From Sphaerolaimus hirsutus (taxonomy: Eukaryota > Nematoda > Chromadorea > Monhysterida > Sphaerolaimidae), in contig OZ038458.1 of assembly GCA_964036195.1 (NCBI GenBank), forward strand, positions 10,305,832-10,369,831: a stretch of 64,000 nucleotides of DNA. Reading direction: 5' to 3'. This document shows positions 35,636 to 47,578 of the stretch, in pieces. How positions within the stretch are numbered: the first letter of the stretch is position 1; each line of letters begins with the position of its first letter. A program made the position numbers and the translations under genes. The notes under the pieces were generated by a model. It made no database searches. It had not been told where the DNA came from and saw only the letters and a list, made by a program, of their open reading frames with translations.

Positions 35636-36660
35636 CAGGGTTGGCAAAATCTCAGAAAAGAATAAAAATAAAATAAAAATAAAATAAAAATAAAATAAAA
35701 ATAAAATGGAAAATTTAAGAATAAAATAAAATGGAAAATTTCAAAATAAAAATAAAAATTGTATAAAAATTTGAATTTTTGTAAATTTTTTGTAAAATTG
35801 TATACAAATTCATATTTTTGTAAAAATTGTATAAAAAATTCATATTTTTTGTGAAATTTTTTTCTGTTGTTTATAGTTCAACCTGTTCATTCGCGGAGCT
35901 GGGGCAGTCCCAAGCCATATAAAGTGTCAAAATGTCATATGAAATGGAATGGAAAGTGTCAATTGTCATGACAAATAAAAATTTAAGTGGAAACTGTAAA
36001 GCAAATTGTATCCAAATCTTATCTTTTGTATCTAAATCTTGTTGTTTTTGTAACCAAATCTCATGTGAACATTTGGATACAAAAACATAAGATTTGGATA
36101 CCAAAATATAAGGTTTGGATACCAAAACATAAGGTTTGGATACCAAAACATAAGATTCAGATACACAATTTACACTCTGCACAACATTTGTCATGACAAT
36201 TATACTTTGCTTGACATTTGAGATGCCAATTGACACTCAACTACATTTGACATGACAATTGACACTTTGCATGTTTTACAAATGTGCCCAGCACACTCCA
36301 GTAATCCTTCTACTGAAAATGCAAACCATTCTTATCGATAATTGTAACTTAACACTTGCAACTAGCTAATAATACCTACTGCATGCAACTTTTGCAAAGT
36401 AATGGAAAAATTTGTCACACGTTTTTCATGTTTAGGTCTAATTATCACACTTTTCTGACCTTGCATGCAAGATTCTGATTTTTTGTAAAATTTCTGTAAA
36501 ATTTCTGTAAAATTTTTGTAAAATGGTCAATTTTATTATTTTATTATTATTTTGGAATAAAATAAAATAAAATGAAACAAGAATAAAATAAAAATAAAAT
36601 ACATTTTTATACAATTTTTATACAATTTGTATACAAATGATTTTTATAAAACCAACCCTG
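35636..36660. mobile_element. hAT-like element with AATAAAATAAAA arrays
   Basis: Ends CAGGGTTGGCAAAATCTC and AAAACCAACCCTG, flanked by the 8-bp direct repeat GACATAAT (35628-35635, 36661-36668). Subterminal AATAAAAATAAAAT arrays, with a CAGTCCC-family palindrome in the middle (about 35900-36260). Confidence 0.84.
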
Positions 36661-36677
36661 GACATAATTACCCAACC

Positions 36678-37007
36678 TACCGTATTTGCTTGAATAATCC
36701 CCCTGGAGGATTATTATTTCGTCAGACATTTTTGAGGGGGGAACTATTCAAGGGGGGAATTATTCAAGGGGGGAATTATTATTTTGTCAAAATTTTCAAG
36801 CATGTTTCCATCAACTCATTTCCCGAAACATGCCTTATAATCACAATAACATGCCATTTTTGTTAAAAGTAGGTAGAATAAATTAATCAAATCTTTAAAG
36901 GGGGGATTATTCGAGGGGGGAATTATTATTTCCTCACTCGTCTTACAGGGGGGGATTATTCCAGGGGGGGAACTATTCAAGGGGGAATTATTCAAGCAAA
37001 TACGGTA
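36678..37007. mobile_element. TACCGTATT-family MITE, TTTGCTTG subtype
   Basis: TACCGTATTTGCTTGAATAA to the complement, with TA flanks. Same subtype as 5329-5707. Confidence 0.78.
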
Positions 37008-38247
37008 TGTATGAGTTTCACCTCTCAGTGACCTATATTTAATGTTTGGTTCACCATTGAACCAAAAAATCAACGGGATAAAGACATTTTTCCAGGAGTG
37101 TACCAGTATAAAATAGAGGCACCCATTCATGGTTAACTAAATATTGACAATATACGCAGGAGGGGGCCATAAATATTTTTACTGCTGGGCGTCGACATGT
37201 ATGACCCCTCCTATGTATGAGTTCCACCACTCAGTGACCCATACTTAATGTTTGGTTCGCCGTTAAATCAAAAAAATCGAATGGCTAAAGACATTTTTCC
37301 TGGAGTGTACATTACATTTCCCATTTGACTAAATTATTAGTGTTGTTGCTTTTTTGATCCTTTTTGTCGTGATTTTTGTTTGTTGGTTGATATGTAAAGG
37401 TAAAGGTACACTGACAGAATCAACTGTTTCAGTTCGAAGAGCGACCGCAATCAATGTGAAACGGACAAACCTGCATGCAAATTTCCTATTTCCTGTAATA
37501 TTTCCCTTTTCTGGTTCCCGTCTGCTGAAATTTTTTACTTTTTCGATAAAATTTTAGCTGACAAGCTGTTTCTGTTTCTGTCAGAATACCCCAAGTTTCT
37601 AAATTCTTGTGTAACATTTTAAACAGAAAGATGGAAGTTCAACACCAGGAGGAGTTCCTCACTTGATTGAAAAAGATAAACGTAAGTAGAATACATTAAA
37701 AAAATAAATAAATAGGTAAGTGCCTACATTTATGAAGACTAAGTGCCTACATTTATGAAGACATAAAGGTATAAATATTTATGATGATATAAATACAGGT
37801 CAAGGTATAACTGACAAGCAGTTTTATTTCAAATGTTACCTGTCACTTTTCATACCACGTTCATCTATCAGTTATCGCGTTACTTTCCAAGAAAAATTGG
37901 AAGATTGGTATCTGATAAATACATACTTCGGTGAGAACAGTGGGAGTACTCGTTTCGAAAATAATTGCTATGAAGCTAACAAGTGAATTGATATGAATTG
38001 AGTGCCTAGATCGATAGCAGATCGCCAGTGAGATGACACTGTGCACGCGCAGTGAGTCAGTGTCCAGTGATAATGAAAGAAAGTGATTTTGTTAAAATAT
38101 TAAACAGAATTATTGTTGTGAATCCGTTAACGTAAAACGTTATACCAGCATTTTTCACCTTTTTACGAAAGTCGCATGCGTGAAATGTTATTGGCACGCT
38201 TCCAGCGTGAACCACGCGTGCCAGGTGTAAAGTCACTGGGGTATAAT
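37008..38247. other. Spacer with no recognised gene
   Basis: AT-rich. Only short, composition-driven frames and a partial duplicate of about 35200 sequence near 37075-37310. Confidence 0.3.
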
Positions 38248-39299
38248 TACCGTATTTCCTCGAAATACCCCCAGGGGGTTTATTTTTCAGAGTGGAAATT
38301 TTGAGGGGGGTATTTCGAGAGAGGGGGGCTTATTCGAGGGGGATGGGGGGTTTATTATTTCGTCAGAAATTTTCGGGAACGTCATACTAAAGAATACCCC
38401 AAACCGGTAATAACTAAATGGATATATAGGGACATAACAGGGACGTAATCGTACATCGCTACACAAACCAATGTATACGTATAACTGCGATGCAACATGG
38501 TCACAATTAGGGTGTCAAATTTCCGTTTTCCGTTTTCCGTTTCCGTTTTCCGCAGGCAAATTTTTTCCGTTTTCCGTTCCGTTTTCCGGCCGCTGTAATT
38601 TTTTTTCCGTTTTCCGTTCCGTTTTCCGGCCACTTTTTTTTCCGTTTCCGTTTTTCCGGCTCATTTTCCGTTTTCCAGCTAAATTTTCAGTTTTTCCGCC
38701 TTTTTTCTGTTTTCCGGCTCAATTTCCAGTTTTTCCACCCTTTTTCCATTTTCTGCCTCAATTTTCTGTTTTTACACCCCATTTTACCATTTTCTGGCTC
38801 AACTTTCTGTTTTCTGTTCCAGCCAAACTGGTAAACAGTCATGCAGATTGTCAATTATGTACATTATTTTCTGTTTCCAGCAAAATTTCAGCAAATTTTA
38901 TCCGTTTTTTGGCAAAATTTCAACAAATTTTTCCATTTCCATGCAAATTTCATTTTTCCGTTTCCGTCTTTCCGGCCCCTTTTTCCGTTTTCCGGCCACT
39001 GAAATTTTTTTTCCGTTTCCGTTTCCGTTTTCCGCCAAGTGCAAATTTTTTTCCGTTTTCCGTTCCGTTTTCCGGCTGCTGAAATTTTTTTTCCGTTTCC
39101 GTTTTCCGTAAAAAATTTTTTTGACACCCTAGTCACAATAAATACATCATGTTCCTGGCATACATGATGGACCTTATTCCAGTGGGGGGGGGGTATTTCG
39201 AGGGGGGGGGGGGTATTTTTTCCTCAGCTCGAAAACACCTCGGGGTATTTCGAGCGGGTGGTTAATTCAAGGGGGCGGGTATTTCGAGGAAATACGGTA
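38248..39299. mobile_element. TACCGTATT-family MITE split by a hAT-like element
   Basis: Ends TACCGTATTTCCTCGAAATA and GAGGAAATACGGTA. The hAT-like copy at 38508-39131 interrupts it. Removing that copy leaves a standard element of about 420 bp. Confidence 0.75.
38508..39131. mobile_element. hAT-like element with TTTTCCGTTTTCCG arrays
   Basis: Ends TAGGGTGTCAAATT and TTTGACACCCTA, flanked by the 8-bp direct repeat GTCACAAT (38500-38507, 39132-39139). Nearly the whole interior is degenerate TTTTCCG units. Confidence 0.86.
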
Positions 39300-39309
39300 T
39301 GTACTTAAG

Positions 39310-39363
39310 TAGTAGTTGATTGACTTACTGCAATAATATTGTAGTAAGTCAATCAACTACTAC
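39310..39363. repeat. Hairpin AGTAGTAGTTGATTGACTTA
   Basis: Arms of about 23 bp with a TGCAATAATAT loop. The TCAACTACTAC arm resembles the hairpin at 13819-13864. Confidence 0.65.
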
Positions 39364-39460
39364 AATTAGGTGTCAAGCCAAACGGGAAATAAAACAATAA
39401 AATTTTGCCGCGTGAAAACCGGAAACATGAAATTCGCAAAAAAACAACCCTAAAACCCAC

Positions 39461-42392
39461 CCTGGCAACAACTTCCACGCTGGCCATGGGCAGACCGCTG
39501 CCAGCCAAGCCGCCCCCGTTGCCGCCCATCAAGCCAGTGCCCCCTCCAGTTTGATAGTGAAGCGTGGTGGACAAGCGGCGCCAGAAAACCTCCCTCGCGA
39601 AGGCCAACGTGTGCCGCCTGATCGAGTTCAGGCTGGCGCTGCCGCCGCCCGATTCCGGCGTCAGTCGATTGTTGGCGCCCGGCGATCGAACCTTCATCGT
39701 GGTGACGATTGATGTTGATGGGCTGTGCGACTGGAGTTATTTACCTAGTTACCTTGCTTTGCATCGATCTGGTGCGTAGGTCAACGATGGGTGAGTTCTC
39801 AAAATAAAAACACTTTCTGTATTTTGAGTTTTTCAAAAATGAATATCTGTGTTTTGAATTTTTTTCACGGAAAAAACTTGAGTTTCCGTGTTTTATTTCT
39901 GTGTTTTTTGAAAAAACTTGAGTTTTTTGGTAAAAACTCAAGTTTTTTTATAAAAACTCAAGTTTTTTAGTAAAACCTCAAGTTTTTTAGTAAAAACTCA
40001 AGTTTTTTGATAAAAACTCACGTTTTTTTGGTAAAAACTTGAGTTGTTTGACAAAAAGTTGCATTTTACAGCATTTCTGTTGAAACAGTGGTTTTCTTAT
40101 CAAATATTGGTTTTGCATATGTTTTGTCGTGTATTGGAAAATTTTCATTAGTTCAAAATAGTTCCAAATGGGTGACCAATACCTTTGACAGCTTGGAATG
40201 TGAGGAGCCATCAGCTCAATTGTGTGAGCTAGAAGACCCTGGTGGGCACTCCTCAACACTTCGATCACAGTCCCTAATATTGTCGAAACCACCAGGAGAT
40301 GCGGACACCATTTTTTTGGATACTTATTTCATTGATAAACTTCATGTACATATTTACAAACTATATTTACATACATGCATACCTTATGTATGCACATACA
40401 CACATTGTTCAGTTCAAATCTTGTGCCTTCAATTGCTTGGATAAAAAAACTAAAAAAACATTTCCGTATTTTCTGTGTTTCCATGTTTCCGTGTTCTCCA
40501 AAAGAGAACTCATTTGAGTTTCCGTGTTTTTCAAAATTGTTGAGTTTCCGTGTTTCTGTGTTAAACAAAAACACAGAAACTCAGTGAGTTTCCGTATTTA
40601 ATATGTGTGCTTTTGCCATCGTTGGCGTAGGTTGATTGTTTAGAGAAATACCTACGTGCCGTATATCCTCAAATAAGACCCCCTTGAATAACACCCACTG
40701 TTGGCCGGGTGAGGAAAAAATAACTCCTCCCCCCTGTTGGCCGAGTGAGGAAAAAATAACTCCTCCCCTTCCCCCTTGAATAATTCCCTACACTTTAATA
40801 ATTCCCCCCGCTGTGATATGTGGAAAAGATGTTAGGTCAATCTAAAAAAACTATCAACTAGTGAGACAGACCAAATAAAGCTACGCCTGGGCTGCAAATG
40901 CAATGCAGTGTGCGAAACAAAAAATACAAAGGAGTATTAGCCTACATCAGTAACAACATATACATACTGTAATTCTGAGGAAAAATACTCCCCCCTCAAA
41001 AACTCTGACGAAAAATAACTCCCGTTATGTCTTATTCGAGGATATACGGCACTTACCTTTTGCGTTTCTGCGCAGGTAAAAATATCAGCGTCTTACGATT
41101 TGTCTCAACCAGACCGAGCGAGTGTCGACAGATGAAAAATCATTATGGGAGCTAGACAGCGGTCACAAAGCATCAGTTTTCGTTATTAACCATTCATTTA
41201 TTATCATTTCACAAGGTAAATATAGCAAAAAACGCCGCCCCAACCAACCCTAAACGACCTCTGTTCGGCCACGCCTCCCTTGCCCAAATTCGGCGCCATT
41301 TCAATGGCCGACGCGGCGGGTCTGACCGCATTGGCGGTCGACAGCAGTCCCTTGTCCACCGGCACGCTGGAATCGTCGGCCGGCCGGCGCCTGGCGCCCT
41401 GCTGCAGCGACTGGTGGTGTTGCCGCCGGGGGCCGGTGCCGCCGCCGCCACCGTCGTTGCTGCCGCCGTTGTTGGCGCTGCTCGTGTCGTCGGCGTCGGG
41501 GTGCTGCCGCAGGTGCGCCGCCGATGAAGTGCGGCGAAAGCCGCCGCGGCCTGAGGATTGGAATGAAGCATTGATCAAGCAAACTCTCTCGTTCTTTTTG
41601 TGAAGAAATTTGCCTTGAAGTTGAAATCACCTTGAAATGTGCGATGATTGAACTTCTGACAGACAATGAATGACATTCAGATCCAACACTTTTTGCATCC
41701 TGATATTTTGCACTAGTTGGTTGTAAATAAGTAGTAAGTTCAATAAGCTACGATTTTAATACATTCAGAACACTGCATAAAATGTCCGGACCTGGATACA
41801 TATAAATACAAAGTAGTGGCCACGCAGACTGAATACATTATGCTTCTTTGAAATTTGCAAACAAAGTTGATGCTTTGACGGCTTAAAAATTTGCTGAATC
41901 AAAAACTTTTTGCAATCGTGAACACGTTTAGGAATGATAATCAATGAACAAAGACAAGTTGCAAAGTACGTGGCAAACTTGTTATGATCATTTTAAAAGT
42001 TACTGACTTAGTGCTTATAACTTTTCTATAATTATGATGCATCATTTTCTTGTCGCTGGTCTACCAACGTTATTGGAACGCGGATATGTGATTCGACGCA
42101 GCACACGACAACATCAAGGGGCAGTCCCAGACTCTGTAAAATGCCCTGTAAAATGTGAAGAGTCATGCAGTGTCAAAAGTCATGTAAAATGCCATGCAAA
42201 ATGGCAACTCAGTTGCCATACCGCAGGGCATTTGCCAGTGTCCGGGACTGCAACCAAGCCGCGCGGCGGCAGCCGACCGCGCAGACCAACCAGAAAGCGG
42301 AATGAGTTGACCCAAGGCGGCGTCCGGCTCGGCGGGCGTGCTCGAATCTTCCACGGTCACCGTGATGCGGTCGCCCGAGCGAGACATAGCCG
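39461..42392 (-). CDS. Unidentified Gly/Ser-rich protein, three internal exons
   Basis: Exons: 42291-42392, 41249-41550, 39461-39691. The phases fit (1, then 0, then 0), and the first two use GTTGGT donors, as elsewhere in this window. The first exon reads MSRSGDRITVTVEDSSTP then a hydrophobic LGQLIPLSG. The second is low complexity (SSANNGGSNDGGGGGTGPRR), then a more ordinary stretch ending AIEMAPNLGKGG. The third contains SLNSIRRHTLAFAREVFWRR, a basic amphipathic segment, followed by Gly-rich TGGGTGLMGGNGGG. I do not recognise the family. No start or stop was found, so further exons are expected on both sides. It could be part of the pocket-protein gene's C-terminus, but the phase at 42392 does not join directly to the last pocket-protein exon and nothing resembles that tail. 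The acceptor of the third exon (GATGAAG) is poor. Confidence 0.45.
39782..40624. mobile_element. hAT-like element with AAAACTCAAGTTTTT arrays
   Basis: Ends CAACGATGGGTGAGTT and GCCATCGTTG, flanked by the 8-bp direct repeat GCGTAGGT (39774-39781, 40625-40632). Arrays of AAAACTCAAGTTTTTTGGT and GAGTTTCCGTGTTT. The insertion lies in the intron about 90 bp upstream of the third unidentified exon. Confidence 0.82.
40657..41050. mobile_element. TACCGTATT-family relic, TATATCCTC subtype
   Basis: Ends GCCGTATATCCTCAAATAAG and complement CTTATTCGAGGATATACGGC, with the TA dinucleotides mutated. Confidence 0.6.
42118..42256. mobile_element. CAGTCCC-family palindromic MITE
   Basis: GGGGCAGTCCCAGACTCTGT on the left and GTGTCCGGGACTGC on the right, with repeated AAAATGCC motifs. 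It abuts the first unidentified exon (42291-42392) on its 3' side. Confidence 0.55.
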
Positions 42393-42559
42393 CTGCAAAG
42401 AAATGTGTACAATAGTAAGATTGCCACTGGAGAATCGGGTGCACAGAGTTGAAAGGGAGCACGTCGGCTGTCTTTTTAATATCGCGAACGGGGATTACCT
42501 AGGTCAACGTAAATACATATTTACTGCTAGCGTTGTTTTGTAAAGCGCCGGACTACCGC

Positions 42560-42979
42560 GGAACCAACTTACCCTAAATCCTGGAATAAGAACCCAGGGA
42601 AATTATTTTTTCGTCAGAAGTTTTTAAGGGGGAGTTATTCAAAGGGGAGAGTTATCCGAGGGGAGGGGGTGATTTTCTCCTCAGAAAACTTGGACTTTAT
42701 TCATTGTATGGATGCAGTCAGTCAACTCATGTAATTAAGGTATTTACAACAAAAATATGTGTATACACTGCATACACATCATTTATCTGCTGTAAGTTAA
42801 TATATTTTGTATTTTTGTATTTTATCGTTTACATCCAGAGGGGGGACTTTTTCAAGAGGGGGAGTTATTCGAGGGGGAGTTATTCTAACGGAACCGCGGT
42901 CCTAGTACATGGTTCGGCAAATGCCCAGGACAGGGGTAGCCCCGGTTCCGGTCCCGAGAAAATTTTTTCTAGTGCCAGT
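42560..42979. mobile_element. Degenerate TACCGTATT-family copy and left part of a GGGACCGG element
   Basis: About 42569-42895 has AATCCTGGAATAAG and GAGTTATTC G-tract motifs. The GGTTCCGGTCCCGAG at 42940-42960 and TGAACCCTG at 44270 look like ends of an outer GGGACCGG element that received the insertion at 42980. Confidence 0.4.
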
Positions 42980-44236
42980 TAGGGTTCAAACGGGACCGGG
43001 ACCAGAAATGTTCTACTGTCGGGACCGGTACCGGGACCGGGACTGTGGTGTCGGACCGGGACTGGTATTTTTCAATTGTCGGGACCGGGACCGGGACTAG
43101 AGGGTCGGGACCGGGACCGGGACTAGGGGGTCGGGACCGGGACTGGGATTTGCCGAACCATGTACCGGGACCGCTGTCTCGTTTGAATCCTATTGGTACG
43201 TAATATCCAGTCAATGTTGTTCCACACACCTCCACTGTGTGAAGGACCACTCTCAATGTATGAGTCTTTTCTTATAACATTATTCAAGCACTATTCCATT
43301 CCCATCTTTACTTGAAGTCGTGAATGTTTGATGAAAAGCAATATGTTTACCAAGCAATTTGTAACAAGTTCGACAAGACACTTGTAACAACACCTAAAAC
43401 ACCGTATTTCCTCGAAATACCCCCAGGGGGTTTATTTTTTCAGAGTGGAAATTTTGAGGGGGGTATTTCGAGGGGGGCTTTATCGAGGGGGGTTATTATT
43501 TCGAGGGGGGCTTTATCGAGGGGGGTTATTATTTCGCCAGAAATTTTCGCGAAGTTCATAATAGAGAAAGGGGTGATTTCATACCCCAAACTGGTAATAA
43601 ATGCAGCGAAAGAGGTAATAAATACATAAACGTATCAACGTGTATCGCTACACGAACTATAGTCTATGCATAGCAGCGATAAACATTAGCCCAATTTATA
43701 CGTCATGTAGATCGTATACATGATGTACCTTTTTCCAGACGGGGGTATTTCGAGGGGGGGGGGGGGTATTTTTTCCCTAGCTCAAAAACACCTGGGGGTA
43801 TTTTGAGGGGGGGGTTAATTCAAAGGAGGGGTATTTCGAGGAAATACGGTAGATTTTTTTGGCAGAAATCACCACTTATAATACTACAACCTGGCTCCAC
43901 AACCATTATATTGCTATATAAATATATGACATCATAAGATACTGCTATTTGTCTGACATATTTACGTGTATATGTTGATTACATTGTAACTATATTAGGG
44001 ATCCTTTGGAAAAAAACACATTTTATTTATAAAAAAAACATAATTCTTTAAACCCAGGTCATTGAAAAATACGTTTTTTCCATGCCTTGTCGGGACCGCT
44101 ATAAAATTTCGGGACCGGGACTGGCTTTTTTAATTGTTGGGACCGGGACTGGGGTGTCGGGACCGGGACCGGGACCGACCCAGTCCCGACTTTTTGCCGA
44201 ACCATGTACCGGGACCGCGGTCCCGTTTGAACCCTA
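42980..44236. mobile_element. hAT-like element with GGGACCGGGACCGG arrays, self-nested
   Basis: Ends TAGGGTTCAAACGGGACC and complement, flanked by the 8-bp direct repeat GTGCCAGT (42972-42979, 44237-44244). It contains a TACCGTATT MITE (43400-43851). The flanking DNA is itself GGGACCGG-type, so the element appears to have inserted into its own family. Confidence 0.83.
43400..43851. mobile_element. TACCGTATT-family MITE (nested)
   Basis: Left ACCGTATTTCCTCGAAATAC, right GAGGAAATACGGTA, with duplicated CTTTATCGAGGGGGGTTATT blocks inside. Confidence 0.75.
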
Positions 44237-44299
44237 GTGCCAGTCCCGGTCCGAAAAACGGGTCCCGTTTGAACCCTGTGTTCTGTGTATGTAAGTTTA

Positions 44300-45030
44300 A
44301 ACCCCCGTTCACCATAGTTGGCACCTTCGCACTTTTTTCATTCAAAAATTACTCCGCCCCGTATGTTGGCACTTAGCCAAAAAGTGAAGTATACAAAATA
44401 TACTTCAAAGTGTCCCCCAACTTTATCATAGATCTCCTCTGGCAAAGTTCCAATGTGGGCCGTGTGAACGGCCCACTATTTTTTTATATCACTTTCGCCT
44501 GATCACCATAGTTGGCACTTTTTTGGAGTTTTAAAAAACGGTCGGGAAACGCCCCCAGGGGGCCAAATTGAGCACGTATGCCAAGTATGCACGTATGCAC
44601 GTTGGGAACTTTGCAGGGGAACGTATCCTCGATCAGTTCCCCTGCGGGATATTTTTTCATCAGATTTTTTTAGGGTATTTTTTCGTCGGAATCTACAATA
44701 ACATCTCGAATTGCATGAACAAGCTTGGATTGCATTCCATATACTTAACAATATGAACAGGGCAATTTGTTAATTTGCTGCCGGTTCAGTACAACTGATT
44801 TATCATCGATTTAAATGCTCAGATCAGATGATTTAAATTCACGTCCATCGTTTTACGTTCGTTGAATCAGACCAGAGGTGTCTATCTTATAATGGCTGGC
44901 TTCATCGACTGTCTTTAGTGTTGTATTTTTCTGACCATAATTAGCAGGGGGGCTCCATTCAAGGGGAAAATTACTTTTATCCTCCCTTGGAGGACAGGGA
45001 ACTGTGCTGGAGGATAAATCGAGGGTGTAC
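44300..45030. other. Spacer, decayed repeats only
   Basis: No exon recognised. CCATAGTTGGCAC recurs at about 44311 and 44510; the rest is unremarkable AT-rich DNA, with TACCGTATT-type remnants from about 44940. Confidence 0.3.
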
Positions 45031-45607
45031 TTCTACGCACATATGCCCGGCCCGCACATACGCCCGGCGCGCACATTATGAAACCCGGCCGCACAAAAGC
45101 CCGGTCCGCACATAACTGGTGCTATGTGCGTGGCGCCCAATGTGCACGCCAGGTGTATGTGATCGGATACCCCGCAACACCCCCCACATTTGACATTTTG
45201 TTTGACATGGCATTAATGTATGAAAATGTCATCTAAAATGTCTTGTCACTTGACTTCTCGGTCAACTGAAAAATATATATCAAATTTTCGATTTTTTTCA
45301 GTTGACCGAGAAGTCAAGTGACAAGACATTCCTATTTTACATCACATTTTTAATTGAGGGGGGCTTTATTTTTTCATTAGAAAAATCAAAATTTTGTAGG
45401 GGGGTGTATTTCGAGGGGTTGGCTTATTTGAGGGGGGTCATGTGCCGGCTCATGTACAAACATACCTCCCCCCTCACAGGCCCGGCGCGCACATATGACC
45501 GGCACGCACATAGCACCAGTTATGTGCAGACCGGGCTTTTGTGCGAGCCGGGTTTCATTATGTGCGGGCCGGGCGTATGTGCGGGCCGGGCATTTGTGCG
45601 TAGGAGG
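45031..45607. mobile_element. Inverted-repeat element with GTGCGGGCCGGGC arrays
   Basis: Ends TCTACGCACATATGCCCGG and CCGGGCATTTGTGCGTAGGA, with arms of about 100 bp built from GCACATAnnnCCCGGC units. The centre carries a perfect fold-back (about 45236-45330, TCTCGGTCAACTGAAAAA arms). The whole lies inside TACCGTATT-type G-tract DNA. Confidence 0.6.
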
Positions 45608-45714
45608 CCTGCCCCGATAAATCGAGGATTTACGGTATTTATTTTCAACTGCAGTGCCGATTAAGCGGCATCCAGTTAGTCCTACAGTAGTTATTGTCTA
45701 AAGAGATTTGCAAA

Positions 45715-46200
45715 TAGGGTCTAAACGGGATCCCGATCGCGAATCCTGAAAAGTACGGGATTTTGTGGTCCCGATCCCGATCCCGAAAGCTCAATCCTGG
45801 TTCCGATCCCGTGGTAAATTTGAAAATCGCTAAAAGTATGTGTAAAACAGCTCAAAAAGTGTATACAAGAGCATATATAGTAACAAAAATAGCTGAAAAA
45901 AGGTAAAAAAAACAAGAACTAGTGATTTTGGAGGTGAAAATCTATAAAATGCTATGAAATATAGTGATTGTGAGTGATAATTGCGGTATCGTTTCTCAAA
46001 AATAGCTCCAGATAGGTAGATAGCTGAGCTATTTGGGGGAGGGGGTTAGGGGGTAGTAGCTCAAAATTTTGCCTCCGAGATAGATAGCTGAGCGGCCTCT
46101 GGGATAGATAGATAGCTGGGTGGTTTGGGGGGGGGGTTAACCAACCCCCAACCCCCCCCCCCCTATTGGTGACCCCTACTCCCCTTTCCGGATCAGACAT
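45715..46200. mobile_element. GGGATCCCG hAT-like end plus GATAGCTGGGC repeat
   Basis: TAGGGTCTAAACGGGATCCC begins at 45717 with GATCCCGATCCCG units, an end type shared with 59406 and 60341. From about 45930 comes another family with GATAGATAGCTGGG and long G/C runs, also seen at 48290, 49612 and 54425. Confidence 0.5.
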
Positions 46201-46739
46201 AAAAGAGGACCAGCAATGGCACTTTTATCCGATGATTGTGTATGTAGTTTGCAACAATTTTGTGTGCAAGTGTGCATTTCCTTGCATTTCCCTGCCTCCC
46301 AATATCCCTCTGTTTCATGGGCACCGACCAGGGGCTTAGTGGATTTGGACTCACCGGGTGTTCATAGGTAGATTGTAAATCGCTCTTCCGGAGGGATAGA
46401 TAGCAAAAAAAATTGGGAGGGGGGTTGAGGGGGGTGGGGTTCGCGGTGGTTCAATATATAGGTTTTTTCGCGGTGTAGAACCAAAAAAGCGAAAAAATGG
46501 CTAAAAATAGGTCACAAGTATTCCGACGGTAGTCCGATGAAAAAATAACTCACCTGGGGACTTATTAGGGGATATACGGTAATCAACATATAAATAAATG
46601 TCTAATATCCAAAAGACCATGGAATACACCATAATCAATACTACAACCCGTGTGTTTTACAAGTTCCATGAATCCGGTACGACAGTGCCAGACCCCAGAC
46701 TCTGGGGTCTGTTCTTCACCGGCGCTGTACTATAGAAAT

Positions 46740-46965
46740 ACGCGCCGCGGCTGCAAGCGATTGAGATGGACGTGACTGGCGCGCGCGGCTTACCCGTCGG
46801 CGCCGATTACCGCCGCGCGCCGTGCGGCGCGGCGGCTCCCACCGGCCGCCGCACTGATAATTGAAACTTGATAGCGCGGCGCGGCGCGGCGACAGGACGC
46901 ACCGGCCGCCGCCGCGGCATTTGAACTGGGGGATAAAGCGCGCCGCGGCGCCCGCGGAATTAGCC
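46740..46965. promoter_or_regulatory. CpG-rich island
   Basis: Very GC-rich (GCGGCGCGGCGCGGCG) with an interrupting CTGATAATTGAAACTTGATA. A similar AGTGATAATTC motif sits in the island at 49000-49350. No exon could be assigned. Confidence 0.3.
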
Positions 46966-47121
46966 ACTAAGTACGGCCGGAAGCGGACACCGCGCGCAGA
47001 GGCTTTTATCCATATTGATATTTATTGAAATCGCGTTATTTCGCATCCACTTAGATTCTGGTGAACCTGCGTGTAAAACTAATTTCAACTCCGGAGTCCG
47101 GACGCGGTATATGTATAGAAC

Positions 47122-47578
47122 TACCGTATTGGCTTGTTTTGAGTGCCATGCTTGAATTGAGTGCCATGCTCGAATACAGTGCCAGGGTAACCGCCTTATG
47201 AAACAATACAGTGCCATGCTTGAATTGAGTGCCCCCCACACCTAAGTAATAGAAACAAACATGACGAGGGAAACGCAGTACGTTCAAAAACGTTACTGCA
47301 TGCGAGTGGCTTCTGTTCTGTCGCTTCTGTTGTTATTTAAAAAAATCCAGTCGTCGTTGCATCTAATTGACGCAGCTGTTGCAATTACATCATAATTACG
47401 CAGCTGGAATCGATATACGTACCAAAATATGTATATCAATGTCTATAATGGAATCGAGATGCCTTACCAAATAATACAGTACCATGCTCGAATTGAGTGC
47501 CATGCTCGAATTGAGTGCCACTGTAAGGACGTTGTGAAAAAATACAGTGCCCGGGGTTCAAAACAAGCCAATACGGTA
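47122..47578. mobile_element. TACCGTATT-family MITE, TTGGCTTG subtype
   Basis: TACCGTATTGGCTTGTTTTG to the complement, with TA flanks. The inner repeats are GAGTGCCATGCTTGAATT units in place of G tracts: same ends, different interior. Confidence 0.78.

Noticed and set aside
38471..39082. 203-codon Phe/Pro/Ser-rich frame
   Set aside because: Translation of TTTTCCG arrays inside a hAT-like element with clear ends and duplications.
39461..42392. Treating the unidentified exons as the pocket-protein C-terminus
   Set aside because: Phase at 42392 does not join directly, there is no tail similarity, and an assembly gap plus 13 kb lie between.
42034..42543. 169-codon plus-strand frame
   Set aside because: Spans a CAGTCCC MITE and the antisense of the unidentified exon; no family match.
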